Counted from the stretch's first letter, positions 26,777 to 35,496 are shown. The stretch: DNA of 64,000 nt from Lachnospiraceae bacterium (GCA_009911185.1 QXWW01000012.1:44242-108241), one strand, 5' to 3'. Notes: generated by a model from the sequence alone, not told the origin. Numbers and translations are program-made.

Positions 26777-26852
26777 CCTTATTAGGAAACCTTATTCTTG
26801 CAGGCAATGGGAAACGTCAGACCTCTCATGTAAAGTTTGAATTGTAAAGTAG

Positions 26853-26895
26853 TATAAAATCCACCAGGTATGAAACTGCCCGGTGGATTTTTATA
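26853..26895 (-). terminator. Bidirectional terminator between galE and the HD-GYP gene
   Basis: AAATCCACC (26857-26865) and GGTGGATTT (26882-26890) form a stem flanked by AT-rich runs on both sides (TATAAAA / TTTTATA). On the minus strand it lies about 150 bp past the stop of the HD-GYP gene, and it can also stop galE readthrough. The stretch 26896-27044 contains no separate gene. Confidence 0.75.
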
Positions 26896-27044
26896 TCTTT
26901 ATTTCTGCGGACATAACGAAAATAGTCATGCCGGCCTGGATATTTGACAATGGCGTGCAAGTTATAAACCTTGCTCCTATGCTGACAGGGGCTGTTTGTT
27001 TCACGAAAGCATTACGGTCAATATTAACTATGGTAAATACAGCG

Positions 27045-28223
27045 TTACATGCGTCCTGCCGCAGCCAGTTTCTTGCGTTTTTCAAGGAAACGTACGGCAG
27101 TCTCACGGGTACGGGCGTCAGAGGCATACTGCTTAAAGGTGTCACGGTCCACCTTAAGCCGCGCGTCCATGGTTTTCATTACATCAGAAATATGCATGGT
27201 TTTCTGGAATTTTGAATCCTTAAAGTCTACCCGCTGATTGGTAGAAAAAAGAATGACCACAGGCTGGGCGTAGTTTTTCTGATTTTCTTCGATTACGATA
27301 CCTTTTTGTCCATTGGAAAATTCTACGCAGCGGCCGCCCGGCAGGATATGAATGCACTGAGTCAGGGCAGTTACGAAAGCGGCGGGATAATGGTCGGTGT
27401 GTTTTCTCAAAAACCGTATAGCGGCAAGTTCTGAAACCGGTTCCCTGTCCAGATGCATGGAGGTCATCTCATCAAACATGCTTGCAGTATGGAGCACGTG
27501 TGTTCCGTTCTTCCAGCGGATATTTTTCGGCATAGGCGTGGAAACACTGTGCTCTAGCCGGGTCGTTTGTCCAACGATCTGTAAAGTAAGTTCCGGAAAT
27601 TTGTAGTCGTTATAATCCGGGTGAAGGAATTGGTAGCCTTTTTCACGGTAGCCCCGGATCAGTCTCCGTTCGTCCGGGGATAAAAGCCGTTCCCCTTTTT
27701 CCAGAATCTCTTCCGGGACCAGCAGCAGTCCGGCATCATGTACGAGTGCCGCGCAGACGATGGCAAGCTGTTCCGGGTAAGCGTATTGAAGCCTGTTTAC
27801 CATTATGGCGGCAAGAATGGCCGTATTCAGACTGTGTTTATAAATATAGTCCCCATTGCTGCGCAGTGTTATGGCAAAATTGATGCGGTGATCAACTCCG
27901 CCGAATTTACGGAGGATTTCCTGTGCAAGCGGCAGGATGTTCTGCGGCTTCATGTTATTTAATAGAAGAGTCAGATCATCCTTCAGCCGGAAGGTGGAGA
28001 CGGTAAGAAAACGTTCCAGTTCCACGTCTTCTTCAGACAGGGGAGGCACAGGCTCCGCAGGTTCTAAGATATACAGTCCCCAAAGTCCGAAATTCTTAAT
28101 GCTGGAAATACCCTGAGGCGTCAGCTTAGTGTCGCGTTCATAGAGCAGGACGCCGTTTTTATTGTAAATAGGGCGGGCAAGACGCATACCCGGCCGTACA
28201 TGGTTGAGTTTTATATATTGCAC
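27045..28223 (-). CDS. HD-GYP-like protein with degenerate catalytic motifs
   Basis: I start at GTG 28223 (392 residues), 5 bases after GGAGGTG; an upstream ATG at 28268 lacks a site. The N-terminus (KLNHVRPGMRLARPIYN) is the typical lead-in of clostridial HD-GYP proteins. The HD core keeps H-S in KHSLNTAIL and HD in ALVHDAGLLLVP, but the later metal His (usually in E-x3-I-x-x-H) reads RRLIRGYREKGY, and the H-H-E-x-x-D-G-x-G-Y-P loop is replaced by TRLEHSVSTPMPKNI. FDEMTS remains. It probably does not hydrolyse cyclic di-GMP in the usual way and may bind ligand or partner. The C-terminal 100 residues are an extra domain. Confidence 0.8.
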   Translation of the reverse strand: MQYIKLNHVRPGMRLARPIYNKNGVLLYERDTKLTPQGISSIKNFGLWGLYILEPAEPVPPLSEEDVELERFLTVSTFRLKDDLTLLLNNMKPQNILPLAQEILRKFGGVDHRINFAITLRSNGDYIYKHSLNTAILAAIMVNRLQYAYPEQLAIVCAALVHDAGLLLVPEEILEKGERLLSPDERRLIRGYREKGYQFLHPDYNDYKFPELTLQIVGQTTRLEHSVSTPMPKNIRWKNGTHVLHTASMFDEMTSMHLDREPVSELAAIRFLRKHTDHYPAAFVTALTQCIHILPGGRCVEFSNGQKGIVIEENQKNYAQPVVILFSTNQRVDFKDSKFQKTMHISDVMKTMDARLKVDRDTFKQYASDARTRETAVRFLEKRKKLAAAGRM

Positions 28224-28393
28224 GAAAACACCTCCATTATCGTATCTATTTTCGTTCATCCAATGCAAGAAAAAAGAAAACAGGGGTTTGTTTCTCTTGC
28301 ATATAGATAAGGTATCAGTTATATTAATGTTATCGGATAAAAAGACTTTTTATTTTAGCAGGAATTTCCTTTTTACTTAGGAGGCAGTGGCAA

Positions 28394-29578
28394 ATGAAGA
28401 AAATATTTTTAAAGAATCTGGCGGTCATTTTGGTTTTATGCAGCCTGTTTCCTATGAGGGCAGAGGCTACGCAGCAAAAGCTTGACGAGGTACAGGAAGG
28501 AATTGAGAATTTAAAAAATCAGAAGAAAAAGGCGCAGCAGCAGGCGGATACTTTATCGGAAGAAGCCGGGGGACTGGAAGGGGATCTTGCAGAATTTAAT
28601 AATAGGCTTGCCAGCGTTACGGCAGAGTTAAACGAGACAGAACAGCAGCTAAAAGTTACCCGGCAGAACCTGAAAGATACCAGAAAGGCGTTAAAAAAGG
28701 CGCGGCAGCGGGAAAGCAAGCAGTATCAGGCGATGAAGAAACGCATCCGTTTTTTATACGAGATGGATCGGGAAAGTATGCTTGAAGTGCTGCTGGGAGC
28801 AAAAAGTTTTGCAGATTTTTTGAATAAGGCAGAATATTTCTCCAGCATTCATCAATATGACAGGAATATGCTCGAAGAATACCGCAATACGAAGGAGGAG
28901 ATTGCAGGCAAGAAGAAAGAGCTGGACGAGCATGAGGATGCGCTTGCCGTTCTGTTAGCGCAGCAGGAGAGCAAAAAACAGGAAATCAGCGCGCTGATAA
29001 ACGACACTTCCCAGCATTTAGCAGCGGCCAAAAAACAGCTTGCAGACGCTCAGGCCAATGTTGCGGGTTATGAGAAAAAAATTGAACAGCAAAAAGCATA
29101 CGAGGCGGAGCTGGAAGCACAGAAAGCGAGAGAAGATGCAGAGCGCATGGAAGAAATCCGGCGCCAGGAGGAAGAAAATAAAAAGAGGCAGCTTCAAAGC
29201 CAGGCTCAAAACCAGAACCGGAAACCAGCGGCTGTAAAAGGAGACGCATCGGATACGGCCCTGCTTGCGGCGTTAATCCAATGCGAAGCGGGAGGAGAGA
29301 GCTATGAGGGCAAAGTGGCTGTGGGCAGCGTAGTAATGAATCGTGTGTACAGTTCCCATTTTCCCAATACAGTGGCAGGGGTAATATATCAGGGGGGACA
29401 GTTTTCACCGGTGGCAAGCGGCAGGTTTGCATCTGTGCTTGCAAGCGGCGCCAATGCAAGCTGCACCCAGGCAGCGCAGGAAGTTTTGGGAGGAAATATT
29501 ACCAATAACTGTCTGTATTTCAGGCGTAATGATGGCAGTATTCCCGGCACCATAATTGGCAATCATGTTTTTTATTAA
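28394..29578 (+). CDS. Secreted coiled-coil cell-wall hydrolase (PcsB/CwlO-like N-terminus, SleB-type C-terminus)
   Basis: The 394-residue protein has a signal peptide (about residues 1-25, ending MRAEATQ), a long coiled coil (about 26-255, Lys/Glu/Gln-rich, PcsB-like with FLYEMDRESMLEVLLG) and a C-terminal Hydrolase_2/SleB domain (about 285-394): ALIQCEAGGESYEGKVAV, VVMNRVYSSHFP and VIYQGGQFSPV, with the catalytic Glu in C-E-A-G-G. Such proteins cut peptidoglycan under control of the coiled coil, often via FtsEX. GGAGG precedes the ATG. It could act in growth, division or germination. It stands alone. Confidence 0.88.
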   Translation: MKKIFLKNLAVILVLCSLFPMRAEATQQKLDEVQEGIENLKNQKKKAQQQADTLSEEAGGLEGDLAEFNNRLASVTAELNETEQQLKVTRQNLKDTRKALKKARQRESKQYQAMKKRIRFLYEMDRESMLEVLLGAKSFADFLNKAEYFSSIHQYDRNMLEEYRNTKEEIAGKKKELDEHEDALAVLLAQQESKKQEISALINDTSQHLAAAKKQLADAQANVAGYEKKIEQQKAYEAELEAQKAREDAERMEEIRRQEEENKKRQLQSQAQNQNRKPAAVKGDASDTALLAALIQCEAGGESYEGKVAVGSVVMNRVYSSHFPNTVAGVIYQGGQFSPVASGRFASVLASGANASCTQAAQEVLGGNITNNCLYFRRNDGSIPGTIIGNHVFY

Positions 29579-29583
29579 ATAGA

Positions 29584-29612
29584 TTGCAAAAAAAGGGAAA
29601 ATGTGATAGGAT
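29584..29612 (+). promoter_or_regulatory. Promoter of a possible short transcript before thl
   Basis: TTGCAA (29584-29589) and TAGGAT (29607-29612) are 17 bp apart, 8 bp after the hydrolase stop codon. Transcription would meet a strong terminator within about 80 bases, suggesting a small RNA or attenuated leader. Confidence 0.4.
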
Positions 29613-29644
29613 ATTTTTAGTGAGGACTGAAAACATGGGACGGC

Positions 29645-29700
29645 AGGAAATAGATCTTGCAGGTACAATGGCGGTAGCCAGATCTGTTTTCCTTTTTTTT
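29645..29700 (+). terminator. Strong terminator upstream of the butyrate operon
   Basis: AGGAAATAGATCT (29645-29657) pairs with AGATCTGTTTTCCT (about 29679-29692) across a GC-richer internal loop, followed by eight T. It separates the hydrolase gene from thl, so thl needs a promoter downstream of 29700. Confidence 0.85.
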
Positions 29701-29709
29701 AAAAAAAGA

Positions 29710-29753
29710 TTGTTAAAAAAATAACACACAAATAACACACAAATAACACACAA
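29710..29753 (+). promoter_or_regulatory. Rex-like operator followed by three 11-bp direct repeats
   Basis: TTGTTAA-AAAA-ATAACAC (29710-29727) matches the Rex consensus TTGTTAAN4TTAACAA in 12 of 14 half-site positions. The right half-site is then iterated: ATAACACACAA occurs three times in a row (29721-29731, 29732-29742, 29743-29753), one helical turn apart. A TATATT -10 candidate starts at 29760, so repressor bound here would block RNA polymerase. Rex control of thl/bcd/hbd genes by NADH/NAD+ is known in clostridia; use of this site is an inference. Confidence 0.6.
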
Positions 29754-29883
29754 ATAGCATATATTAGCGTGAACAAGCAATATACATTATTAACAGTCAG
29801 TCAAAACTGTTTTCAGGATTCTGTTTCAGATCGGCGCTGAATCGCTGACCAATGATAATAATAAGGTAAAGGAGAAGAAGAAA

Positions 29884-31065
29884 ATGGCAAAGAAAGTTGT
29901 TTTAGCAGGCGCATGCCGTACTGCAATCGGAACTATGGGTGGAGGCTTAAGTACAACTCCGGCACCAGTGCTGGGCTCCATCGTAATCAAAGAAGCATTG
30001 AACAGAGCTGGTGTTCCGGCAGATAAGGTAGACCATGTATACATGGGCTGCGTTATCCAGGCTGGTTTAGGACAGAACGTAGCACGCCAGGCTTCCATCA
30101 AAGCCGGTTTGCCTATCGAGACCCCGGCAGTTACTGTGAATGTTGTATGCGGTTCCGGTTTGAACTGTGTAAATATGGCGGCACAGATGATTCAGGCAGG
30201 CGACGCTGATATCGTTGTTGCAGGCGGTATGGAAAACATGTCTATGGCTCCTTATGCAGCAATGCAGGGACGTTATGGTTACAGAATGAACAATGCCACA
30301 TTGGTAGATACCATGGTAAATGACGCATTGTGGGATGCATTCAACCAGTATCATATGGGAATCACCGCTGAGAATGTAGCAGAAAAATGGGGACTGACCA
30401 GGGAACAGTTAGACGAGTTTGCAGCAAGCTCCCAGCAGAAGTGCGAGAAGGCGATTGCAGACGGTAAGTTCAAAGACGAGATCGTTCCGGTAGAAGTGAA
30501 ACAGAAAAAGAAAACGGTTGTCATAGATGCAGACGAAGGACCGCGTCCTGGCACAACTGCAGAAGGGATTTCCAAACTTCGTCCTGCATTTAAGCCAGAC
30601 GGAATTGTTACTGCGGCAAACGCTTCCGGAATCAACGACGGTGCAGCAGCAATCGTCGTAATGAGCGAAGAGAAAGCTCAGGAATTAGGCGTGAAACCAA
30701 TGGCAACCTTCGTTGCAGGCGCACTTGGCGGCGTAGATCCTTCTATCATGGGTGTTGGACCTGTTGCTTCCACAAAGAAAGTATTTGAAAAGACCGGTCT
30801 TTCTATCGGTGATATGGATCTGGTAGAGGCAAATGAGGCATTTGCAGCACAGTCTCTTGCAGTTGCACGTGATCTTGAGTTTGATATGAGCAAAGTAAAT
30901 GTAAACGGCGGCGCTATTGCGCTGGGACATCCTGTTGGAGCCAGCGGATGCCGTATCCTGGTAACACTGCTTCACGAGATGGTAAGAAGAGATGCGAAGA
31001 AAGGTCTTGCAACTCTGTGTATCGGCGGCGGTATGGGATGCTCAACCATCGTAGAGAGAGATTAA
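29884..31065 (+). CDS. thl: Acetyl-CoA acetyltransferase (thiolase)
   Basis: Thiolase condenses two acetyl-CoA to acetoacetyl-CoA, the entry to butyrate formation. The 393-residue protein carries the acyl-accepting Cys in [14 protein letters not shown] (about residue 89), the His in [17 protein letters not shown] and the second catalytic Cys in [18 protein letters not shown] lies 9 bases before the ATG. It is the first gene of the thl-hbd-bcd-etfB-etfA run and lies 130 bp after the Rex-like operator. Degradative and biosynthetic thiolases look alike, but the context fixes the synthetic direction. Codon use is strongly biased, as expected for abundant fermentative enzymes. Confidence 0.97.
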   Translation: MAKKVVLAGACRTAIGTMGGGLSTTPAPVLGSIVIKEALNRAGVPADKVDHVYMGCVIQAGLGQNVARQASIKAGLPIETPAVTVNVVCGSGLNCVNMAAQMIQAGDADIVVAGGMENMSMAPYAAMQGRYGYRMNNATLVDTMVNDALWDAFNQYHMGITAENVAEKWGLTREQLDEFAASSQQKCEKAIADGKFKDEIVPVEVKQKKKTVVIDADEGPRPGTTAEGISKLRPAFKPDGIVTAANASGINDGAAAIVVMSEEKAQELGVKPMATFVAGALGGVDPSIMGVGPVASTKKVFEKTGLSIGDMDLVEANEAFAAQSLAVARDLEFDMSKVNVNGGAIALGHPVGASGCRILVTLLHEMVRRDAKKGLATLCIGGGMGCSTIVERD

Positions 31066-31072
31066 TAGATGA

Positions 31073-31125
31073 GACGGCGGGGCGCTGCTTTGCAGATTCT
31101 GCAAAGCAGCCTGCACGCCGCCGTC
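31073..31125 (+). promoter_or_regulatory. Large GC-rich hairpin between thl and hbd
   Basis: An inner perfect 12-bp stem GCTGCTTTGCAG/CTGCAAAGCAGC with loop ATT sits inside an outer GACGGCG/CGCCGTC stem. No T tract follows, so it is not a standard terminator. It may act as an RNA processing or 3'-end protection element that sets thl expression apart from the genes after it. Confidence 0.65.
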
Positions 31126-31172
31126 AACGCTGATGGCGTTTTGAATAGCGATATATTTTAAGGAGGATAATC

Positions 31173-32012
31173 ATGAAAGTAGGTATTATTGGAGCAGGAA
31201 CCATGGGTTCCGGAATTGCACAGGCGTTTGCACAGACAGAAGGATATGAAGTATGCTTATGCGATATTAATGATGAATTTGCAGCAAACGGCAAGAATAA
31301 GATTGCCAAAGGTTTTGAGAAGAGAATTGCCAAAGGAAAGATGGAACAGGACAAGGCGGACGCTATCCTTGCTAAAATCACCACAGGCACCAAGGAAATC
31401 TGCGGCGACTGTGATCTGATCGTAGAAGCAGCTCTGGAAGTTATGGATGTTAAGAAGCAGACCTTTAAGGAACTGCAGGATATTGTTAAGAAAGACTGTA
31501 TGTTTGCAACCAACACTTCTTCTCTTTCCATTACAGAGATTGGCGCTGGCCTGGACAGACCGGTAATCGGAATGCATTTCTTCAATCCTGCTCCTGTAAT
31601 GAAGCTGATTGAAGTAATCAAGGGCGAGAATACACCGGACGATATGAAGGACAAGATTGTTGCAATTTCCAAGGAAATCGGCAAGACACCGGTAGAAGTA
31701 AATGAAGCAGCAGGCTTCGTAGTAAACAGAATCCTGATCCCAATGATTAACGAAGCAGTCGGCATCTATGCAGACGGCGTTGCAAGCGTAGAAGGCATTG
31801 ACACGGCTATGAAGCTGGGTGCTAACCATCCGATGGGACCTCTGGCTCTGGGCGACCTGGTTGGACTGGATATCTGCCTTGCCATCATGAACGTATTGTA
31901 TGACGAGACAGGCGATCCGAAATACCGTCCGCATCCATTGCTGAAGAAAATGGTTCGCGCTGGCAAGCTGGGAATGAAGACCGGAATCGGTTTCTACGAT
32001 TACAGCAAATAA
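31173..32012 (+). CDS. hbd: 3-hydroxybutyryl-CoA dehydrogenase
   Basis: Hbd reduces acetoacetyl-CoA to 3-hydroxybutyryl-CoA with NAD(P)H. The 279-residue protein opens with the Rossmann motif [16 protein letters not shown] (residues 3-18), contains the [13 protein letters not shown] segment, the catalytic His in [16 protein letters not shown], and the C-terminal [18 protein letters not shown]. Length is typical for clostridial Hbd. TAAGGAGG lies 8 bases before the ATG. It normally neighbours crt, the crotonase that acts next; here crt is absent between thl and etfA, so the dehydration step depends on a gene elsewhere. Confidence 0.97.
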   Translation: MKVGIIGAGTMGSGIAQAFAQTEGYEVCLCDINDEFAANGKNKIAKGFEKRIAKGKMEQDKADAILAKITTGTKEICGDCDLIVEAALEVMDVKKQTFKELQDIVKKDCMFATNTSSLSITEIGAGLDRPVIGMHFFNPAPVMKLIEVIKGENTPDDMKDKIVAISKEIGKTPVEVNEAAGFVVNRILIPMINEAVGIYADGVASVEGIDTAMKLGANHPMGPLALGDLVGLDICLAIMNVLYDETGDPKYRPHPLLKKMVRAGKLGMKTGIGFYDYSK

Positions 32013-32056
32013 AGAGTGTATAATATTAAATTTAAAAAGTTTGGAGGAAAAATATC

Positions 32057-33211
32057 ATGGATTTTTCTTTAGATAAAAAACATGAAATGGCGAGAACTCT
32101 TTTCAGAGAGTTTGCGGAAAATGAAGTTAAGCCTCTTGCGCAGGAAGTTGATGAGACTGAGAAATTTCCAAGAGGAACAGTAGAAAAAATGCAGAAAATA
32201 GGCTTCATGGGTATTCCAATTCCCAAGGAGTACGGCGGACAGGGCTGTGATCCTCTGACCTATATTATGTGCGTGGAAGAACTGTCCAAGGTGTGCGGCA
32301 CCACGGGCGTTATTGTATCTGCGCATACTTCTCTGTGCTGTGATCCGATTATGACCTACGGTACGGAAGAGCAGAAGCAGAAATATTTAGCTCCGCTTGC
32401 GAAAGGTGAGAAACTGGGCGCTTTTGCGTTGACCGAGCCAGGAGCAGGTACCGATGCACAGGGCTGCCAGACCAAGGCTGTTTTAGACGGTGAGGAATGG
32501 ATTTTGAACGGTTCTAAGTGCTTTATTACCAATGGTAAAGAGGCGGACATCTATATCGTAATTGCTGTTACGGATGTTAAGGTGGATGCTAGAGGAAGAA
32601 AGAAGAAATCCTTCTCGGCATTTATCGTGGAAAAAGATACTCCCGGCTTCTCCTTTGGAACCAAGGAAAAGAAAATGGGTATCCGCGGATCTGCTACATA
32701 TGAATTGATTTTTGAAGACTGCAGAATTCCTAAGGACAATCTCTTAGGACCTCAGGGCAAGGGATTCCCGATCGCTATGCATACCCTGGACGGCGGACGT
32801 ATCGGTATTGCAGCGCAGGCTCTGGGTATTGCAGAGGGCGCATTGGATGCAACGATTGCTTACACGAAGGAGAGAAAGCAGTTTGGACGTTCCATCGCAG
32901 CTCAGCAGAATACACAGTTCCAGCTTGCAGATATGGCGGCTAAGATTGAAGCGGCTCAGATGCTGGTATACAAGGCAGCTATGGCGAAAGCTACACAGAA
33001 GGTTTACTCCGTAGAGGCAGCAAAAGCAAAATTATTTGCAGCAGAGGTTGCTATGGAAGTAACTACTAAGTGCGTTCAGTTATTCGGTGGATACGGGTAT
33101 ATCCGTGAGTACGATGTAGAGCGTATGATGCGCGACGCTAAGATTACAGAGATCTATGAAGGTACCTCTGAGGTTCAGCGTATGGTTATTTCCGGCGCGT
33201 TGTTGAAATAG
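32057..33211 (+). CDS. bcd: Butyryl-CoA dehydrogenase
   Basis: Bcd reduces crotonyl-CoA to butyryl-CoA; with EtfAB it bifurcates electrons from NADH to crotonyl-CoA and ferredoxin. The 384-residue acyl-CoA dehydrogenase has the FAD/substrate segments AFALTEPGAGTDAQG and KCFITNGKEAD, the KMGIRGSAT loop, and QLFGGYGYIREYDVERMMRD followed by the catalytic Glu in ITEIYEGTSEVQR. GGAGGAAAAA precedes the ATG. It is followed by etfB and etfA as in other butyrate producers, which supports butyryl-CoA rather than another acyl-CoA as product. Confidence 0.96.
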   Translation: MDFSLDKKHEMARTLFREFAENEVKPLAQEVDETEKFPRGTVEKMQKIGFMGIPIPKEYGGQGCDPLTYIMCVEELSKVCGTTGVIVSAHTSLCCDPIMTYGTEEQKQKYLAPLAKGEKLGAFALTEPGAGTDAQGCQTKAVLDGEEWILNGSKCFITNGKEADIYIVIAVTDVKVDARGRKKKSFSAFIVEKDTPGFSFGTKEKKMGIRGSATYELIFEDCRIPKDNLLGPQGKGFPIAMHTLDGGRIGIAAQALGIAEGALDATIAYTKERKQFGRSIAAQQNTQFQLADMAAKIEAAQMLVYKAAMAKATQKVYSVEAAKAKLFAAEVAMEVTTKCVQLFGGYGYIREYDVERMMRDAKITEIYEGTSEVQRMVISGALLK

Positions 33212-33377
33212 TCGTGATTCAGCGGATTGAGAATGGAGGACATAAATATGGAGTATGCTTGCATAAACGGAATCGTTATGTCTGGCATTTGAGAGTGCAG
33301 CGCGCACTCAAGATGCAAAACATCTTGAGCATAATCCGCGGTTGAAATTAAAAATAAAACATAAGGAGTGAATTACC
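33212..33377 (+). other. bcd-etfB spacer with a 14-codon frame and hairpins
   Basis: A strong GGAGGA (33235-33240) stands 7 bases before an ATG at 33248 that opens only 14 codons (MEYACINGIVMSGI, TGA 33290-33292). Two stems follow: GAGTGC/GCACTC (33293-33309) and TCAAGATG/CATCTTGA (33308-33328), and AGCGGATT near 33222 can pair with AATCCGC near 33333. The tiny frame could be a leader peptide or the stub of a deleted gene; the hairpins could protect or process the mRNA. Confidence 0.4.
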
Positions 33378-34163
33378 GTGAAAATCGTTGTATGTATAAA
33401 GCAGGTACCAGATACCAAAGGCGGAGTAAAATTCAATCCAGACGGTACTCTGGACAGAGGTGCAATGCTTACGATCATGAATCCGGACGATAAAGCAGGT
33501 CTGGAAGCAGCATTGAGATTAAAAGAACAGTATGGCGCAGAAGTGACTGTGCTTACTATGGGACTTCCCAAGGCAGATGAGGTACTCCGAGAAGCTATGG
33601 CAATGGGAGCAGACAAGGGTATACTTGTAACAGACAGAGTATTGGGCGGAGCTGATACATGGGCTACTTCCACCACGATTGCAGGTGCAATCCGCAATCT
33701 GGAATACGATCTGATTATCACTGGCCGTCAGGCTATTGATGGTGATACCGCACAGGTTGGACCTCAGATTTCTGAACATCTGGACATTCCTGTTATTTCC
33801 TATGCACAGGAAATTAAGATAGATGGAGATTATGTAGTCGTTCAGCGTCAGTATGAGGACAGATATCATGAGCTGAAGGCAAAAATGCCCTGCCTGATCA
33901 CTGCTCTTTCTGAGTTAAACGAGCCGCGTTATATGACACCAGGCGGAATCTTCGATGCGTATGACAAAGAAGTGACTGTATGGGGCAGAGCAGATCTGAA
34001 AGATGTAGATGACTCTGACCTGGGCTTAAAAGGATCACCGACCAAGATTGCAAAGGCATCTGATAAAGTTAAAAAAGGCGCCGGAGAAAAGGTTGTTCCT
34101 GATACAGCAGAAGATGCAGTCAGCTATATTGTAGGAAAATTGAAAGAGAAGCATGTGATTTAA
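33378..34163 (+). CDS. etfB: Electron transfer flavoprotein beta subunit
   Basis: EtfB, with EtfA, passes electrons to Bcd. The 261-residue protein begins MKIVVCIKQVPDT, has the ETF beta signature region (LIITGRQAIDGDTAQVGPQ, nucleotide-binding) and YATALSELNEPRYMTP-like C-terminal block (here ITALSELNEPRYM). In bifurcating Bcd-EtfAB complexes the beta subunit holds a second FAD instead of AMP; the conserved D-G-D-T-A-Q-V-G-P loop is compatible with that. AAGGAGTGA precedes the ATG. It follows bcd after 166 bp and precedes etfA by 43 bp. Confidence 0.96.
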   Translation: MKIVVCIKQVPDTKGGVKFNPDGTLDRGAMLTIMNPDDKAGLEAALRLKEQYGAEVTVLTMGLPKADEVLREAMAMGADKGILVTDRVLGGADTWATSTTIAGAIRNLEYDLIITGRQAIDGDTAQVGPQISEHLDIPVISYAQEIKIDGDYVVVQRQYEDRYHELKAKMPCLITALSELNEPRYMTPGGIFDAYDKEVTVWGRADLKDVDDSDLGLKGSPTKIAKASDKVKKGAGEKVVPDTAEDAVSYIVGKLKEKHVI

Positions 34164-34206
34164 TAAATTGCAGACATCCGTAAAAATAAGGAAAGTGGTG
34201 AAAATA

Positions 34207-35253
34207 ATGGGTTTAGAAGCATATAAAGGAGTATATGTCTTTGCACAGCAGGTAGACAATGTATTAAGCGGAATTGCTTTTGAATTACTTGGCAAAGCAA
34301 AGGATTTGGCAAAAGATTTAGATACAGATGTAACAGCGGTATTGATTGGTTCCGGTGTCAAAGATCTGGCAGATCAGCTGGCAGAGTATGGCGCTGATAA
34401 AGTTATCGTTGTAGATGATCCAGAATTGAAAGAGTACAGAACAGAGCCCTATACACATGCGCTTGCTTCTGTCATCAACCAGTACAAACCGGAAATTATG
34501 CTGGTAGGCGCTACTGCAATCGGACGTGACTTGGGTCCCCGTGTATCTGCGAGAGTAAAAACTGGTCTGACAGCAGACTGTACGGTATTAGAGATCGGTG
34601 ATTTCCCACTGAATCCAGTACCTGGCAAGGAAGATGAGCAGAAGCATAATCAGCTTTTGATGACTCGTCCTGCATTTGGCGGTAATACGATTGCAACGAT
34701 CGCATGCCCGGACAACCGTCCTCAGATGGCAACGGTACGTCCTGGCGTTATGCAGAAAATTGATCCAATTAAGGGTGCCAAGGCTGTTGTGGAAGAATAC
34801 AATCCTGGATTTACCCCGGACAGCAAGTATGTGGAAATCTTAAATATCATCAAATCTGTCAAAGAGACAGAAGATATTATGGAAGCTAAGATTCTGGTAT
34901 CTGGCGGACGTGGCGTTGGAAGCGCTGAGAATTTCCAGATGTTAAAGGATCTTGCGGCAGTGATCGGCGGAACCGTAAGCTGCTCCCGTGCAGTCGTTGA
35001 AAATGGCTGGCTGCCGGTAGATTTGCAGGTAGGACAGACTGGTAAGACAGTTCGCCCTAATGTATATTTTGCAATTGGTATCTCCGGAGCGATTCAGCAT
35101 GTGGCTGGTATGGAAGAAGCTGACATTATTATCGCTATCAACAAAGATGAGGATGCTCCAATCTTTGATGTAGCAGATTATGGTATCGTAGGTGATCTGA
35201 ATAAGATTGTTCCGGCTCTTACAGAAGCCCTGAAGGCTGAGTTAGCAGAATAG
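34207..35253 (+). CDS. etfA: Electron transfer flavoprotein alpha subunit
   Basis: EtfA binds the FAD that delivers electrons to Bcd. From ATG 34207 it is 348 residues and opens MGLEAYKGVYVFAQQVDN, like other clostridial EtfA; GTG 34198, closer to the AAGGAAAG site, is possible and would add three residues. The C-terminal FAD domain shows VSGGRGVGSAENF, KTVRPNVYFAIGISGAIQH and NKDEDAPIFDVADYGIVGD. There is no fused ferredoxin domain. It ends the operon: a strong terminator starts 22 bp after the stop. The FAD-binding residues look intact. Confidence 0.96.
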   Translation: MGLEAYKGVYVFAQQVDNVLSGIAFELLGKAKDLAKDLDTDVTAVLIGSGVKDLADQLAEYGADKVIVVDDPELKEYRTEPYTHALASVINQYKPEIMLVGATAIGRDLGPRVSARVKTGLTADCTVLEIGDFPLNPVPGKEDEQKHNQLLMTRPAFGGNTIATIACPDNRPQMATVRPGVMQKIDPIKGAKAVVEEYNPGFTPDSKYVEILNIIKSVKETEDIMEAKILVSGGRGVGSAENFQMLKDLAAVIGGTVSCSRAVVENGWLPVDLQVGQTGKTVRPNVYFAIGISGAIQHVAGMEEADIIIAINKDEDAPIFDVADYGIVGDLNKIVPALTEALKAELAE

Positions 35254-35274
35254 GTATATAATAGTTAAGCAGAA

Positions 35275-35310
35275 GCGTCTTTCCACTGAGATAGTGGGAA
35301 GACGCTTTTT
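35275..35310 (+). terminator. Terminator of the butyrate operon
   Basis: GCGTCTTTCCAC (35275-35286) and GTGGGAAGACGC (35294-35305) form a 12-bp stem, with one G-T pair, followed by TTTTT. Repeat copy c starts in the T tract. Confidence 0.95.
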
Positions 35311-35496
35311 ATCTTATAGGAGATACCTTGTTACGTTAATGTGTAAAATTATTTTCCTATAAGATAAAAAACACATATGCGTACTCGCATAAGAGGTAAT
35401 AATTGCTTTATAATGGTGCTCGATGCAGCAAGTGTGCAGGCCAATTCCTCCAAGATTGGGGAGGCAAGGGGGACAGAGGGTGTCCGCTTTGTTTTT
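35306..35496 (+). repeat. Modular intergenic repeat family 1, copy c
   Basis: The element begins TTTTTATCTTATAGGAGATA, followed by an ACGTTAATGTGTAAA hairpin segment and TTTTCCTATAAG, then ATATGCGTAC and AAGAGG, a CAAGATTGGGGAGG block, and ends with GGTGTCCGCTTTGTTTTT. The same order is seen in the copy at 60.06 kb. Here CTTATAGGA/TCCTATAAG near its start forms a perfect stem. The remainder of the gap to 35709 has no supported gene. Confidence 0.7.

Noticed and set aside
26883..27215. Plus-strand frame of 110 codons
   Set aside because: It covers the terminator and the antisense of the HD-GYP gene and has no coding features.
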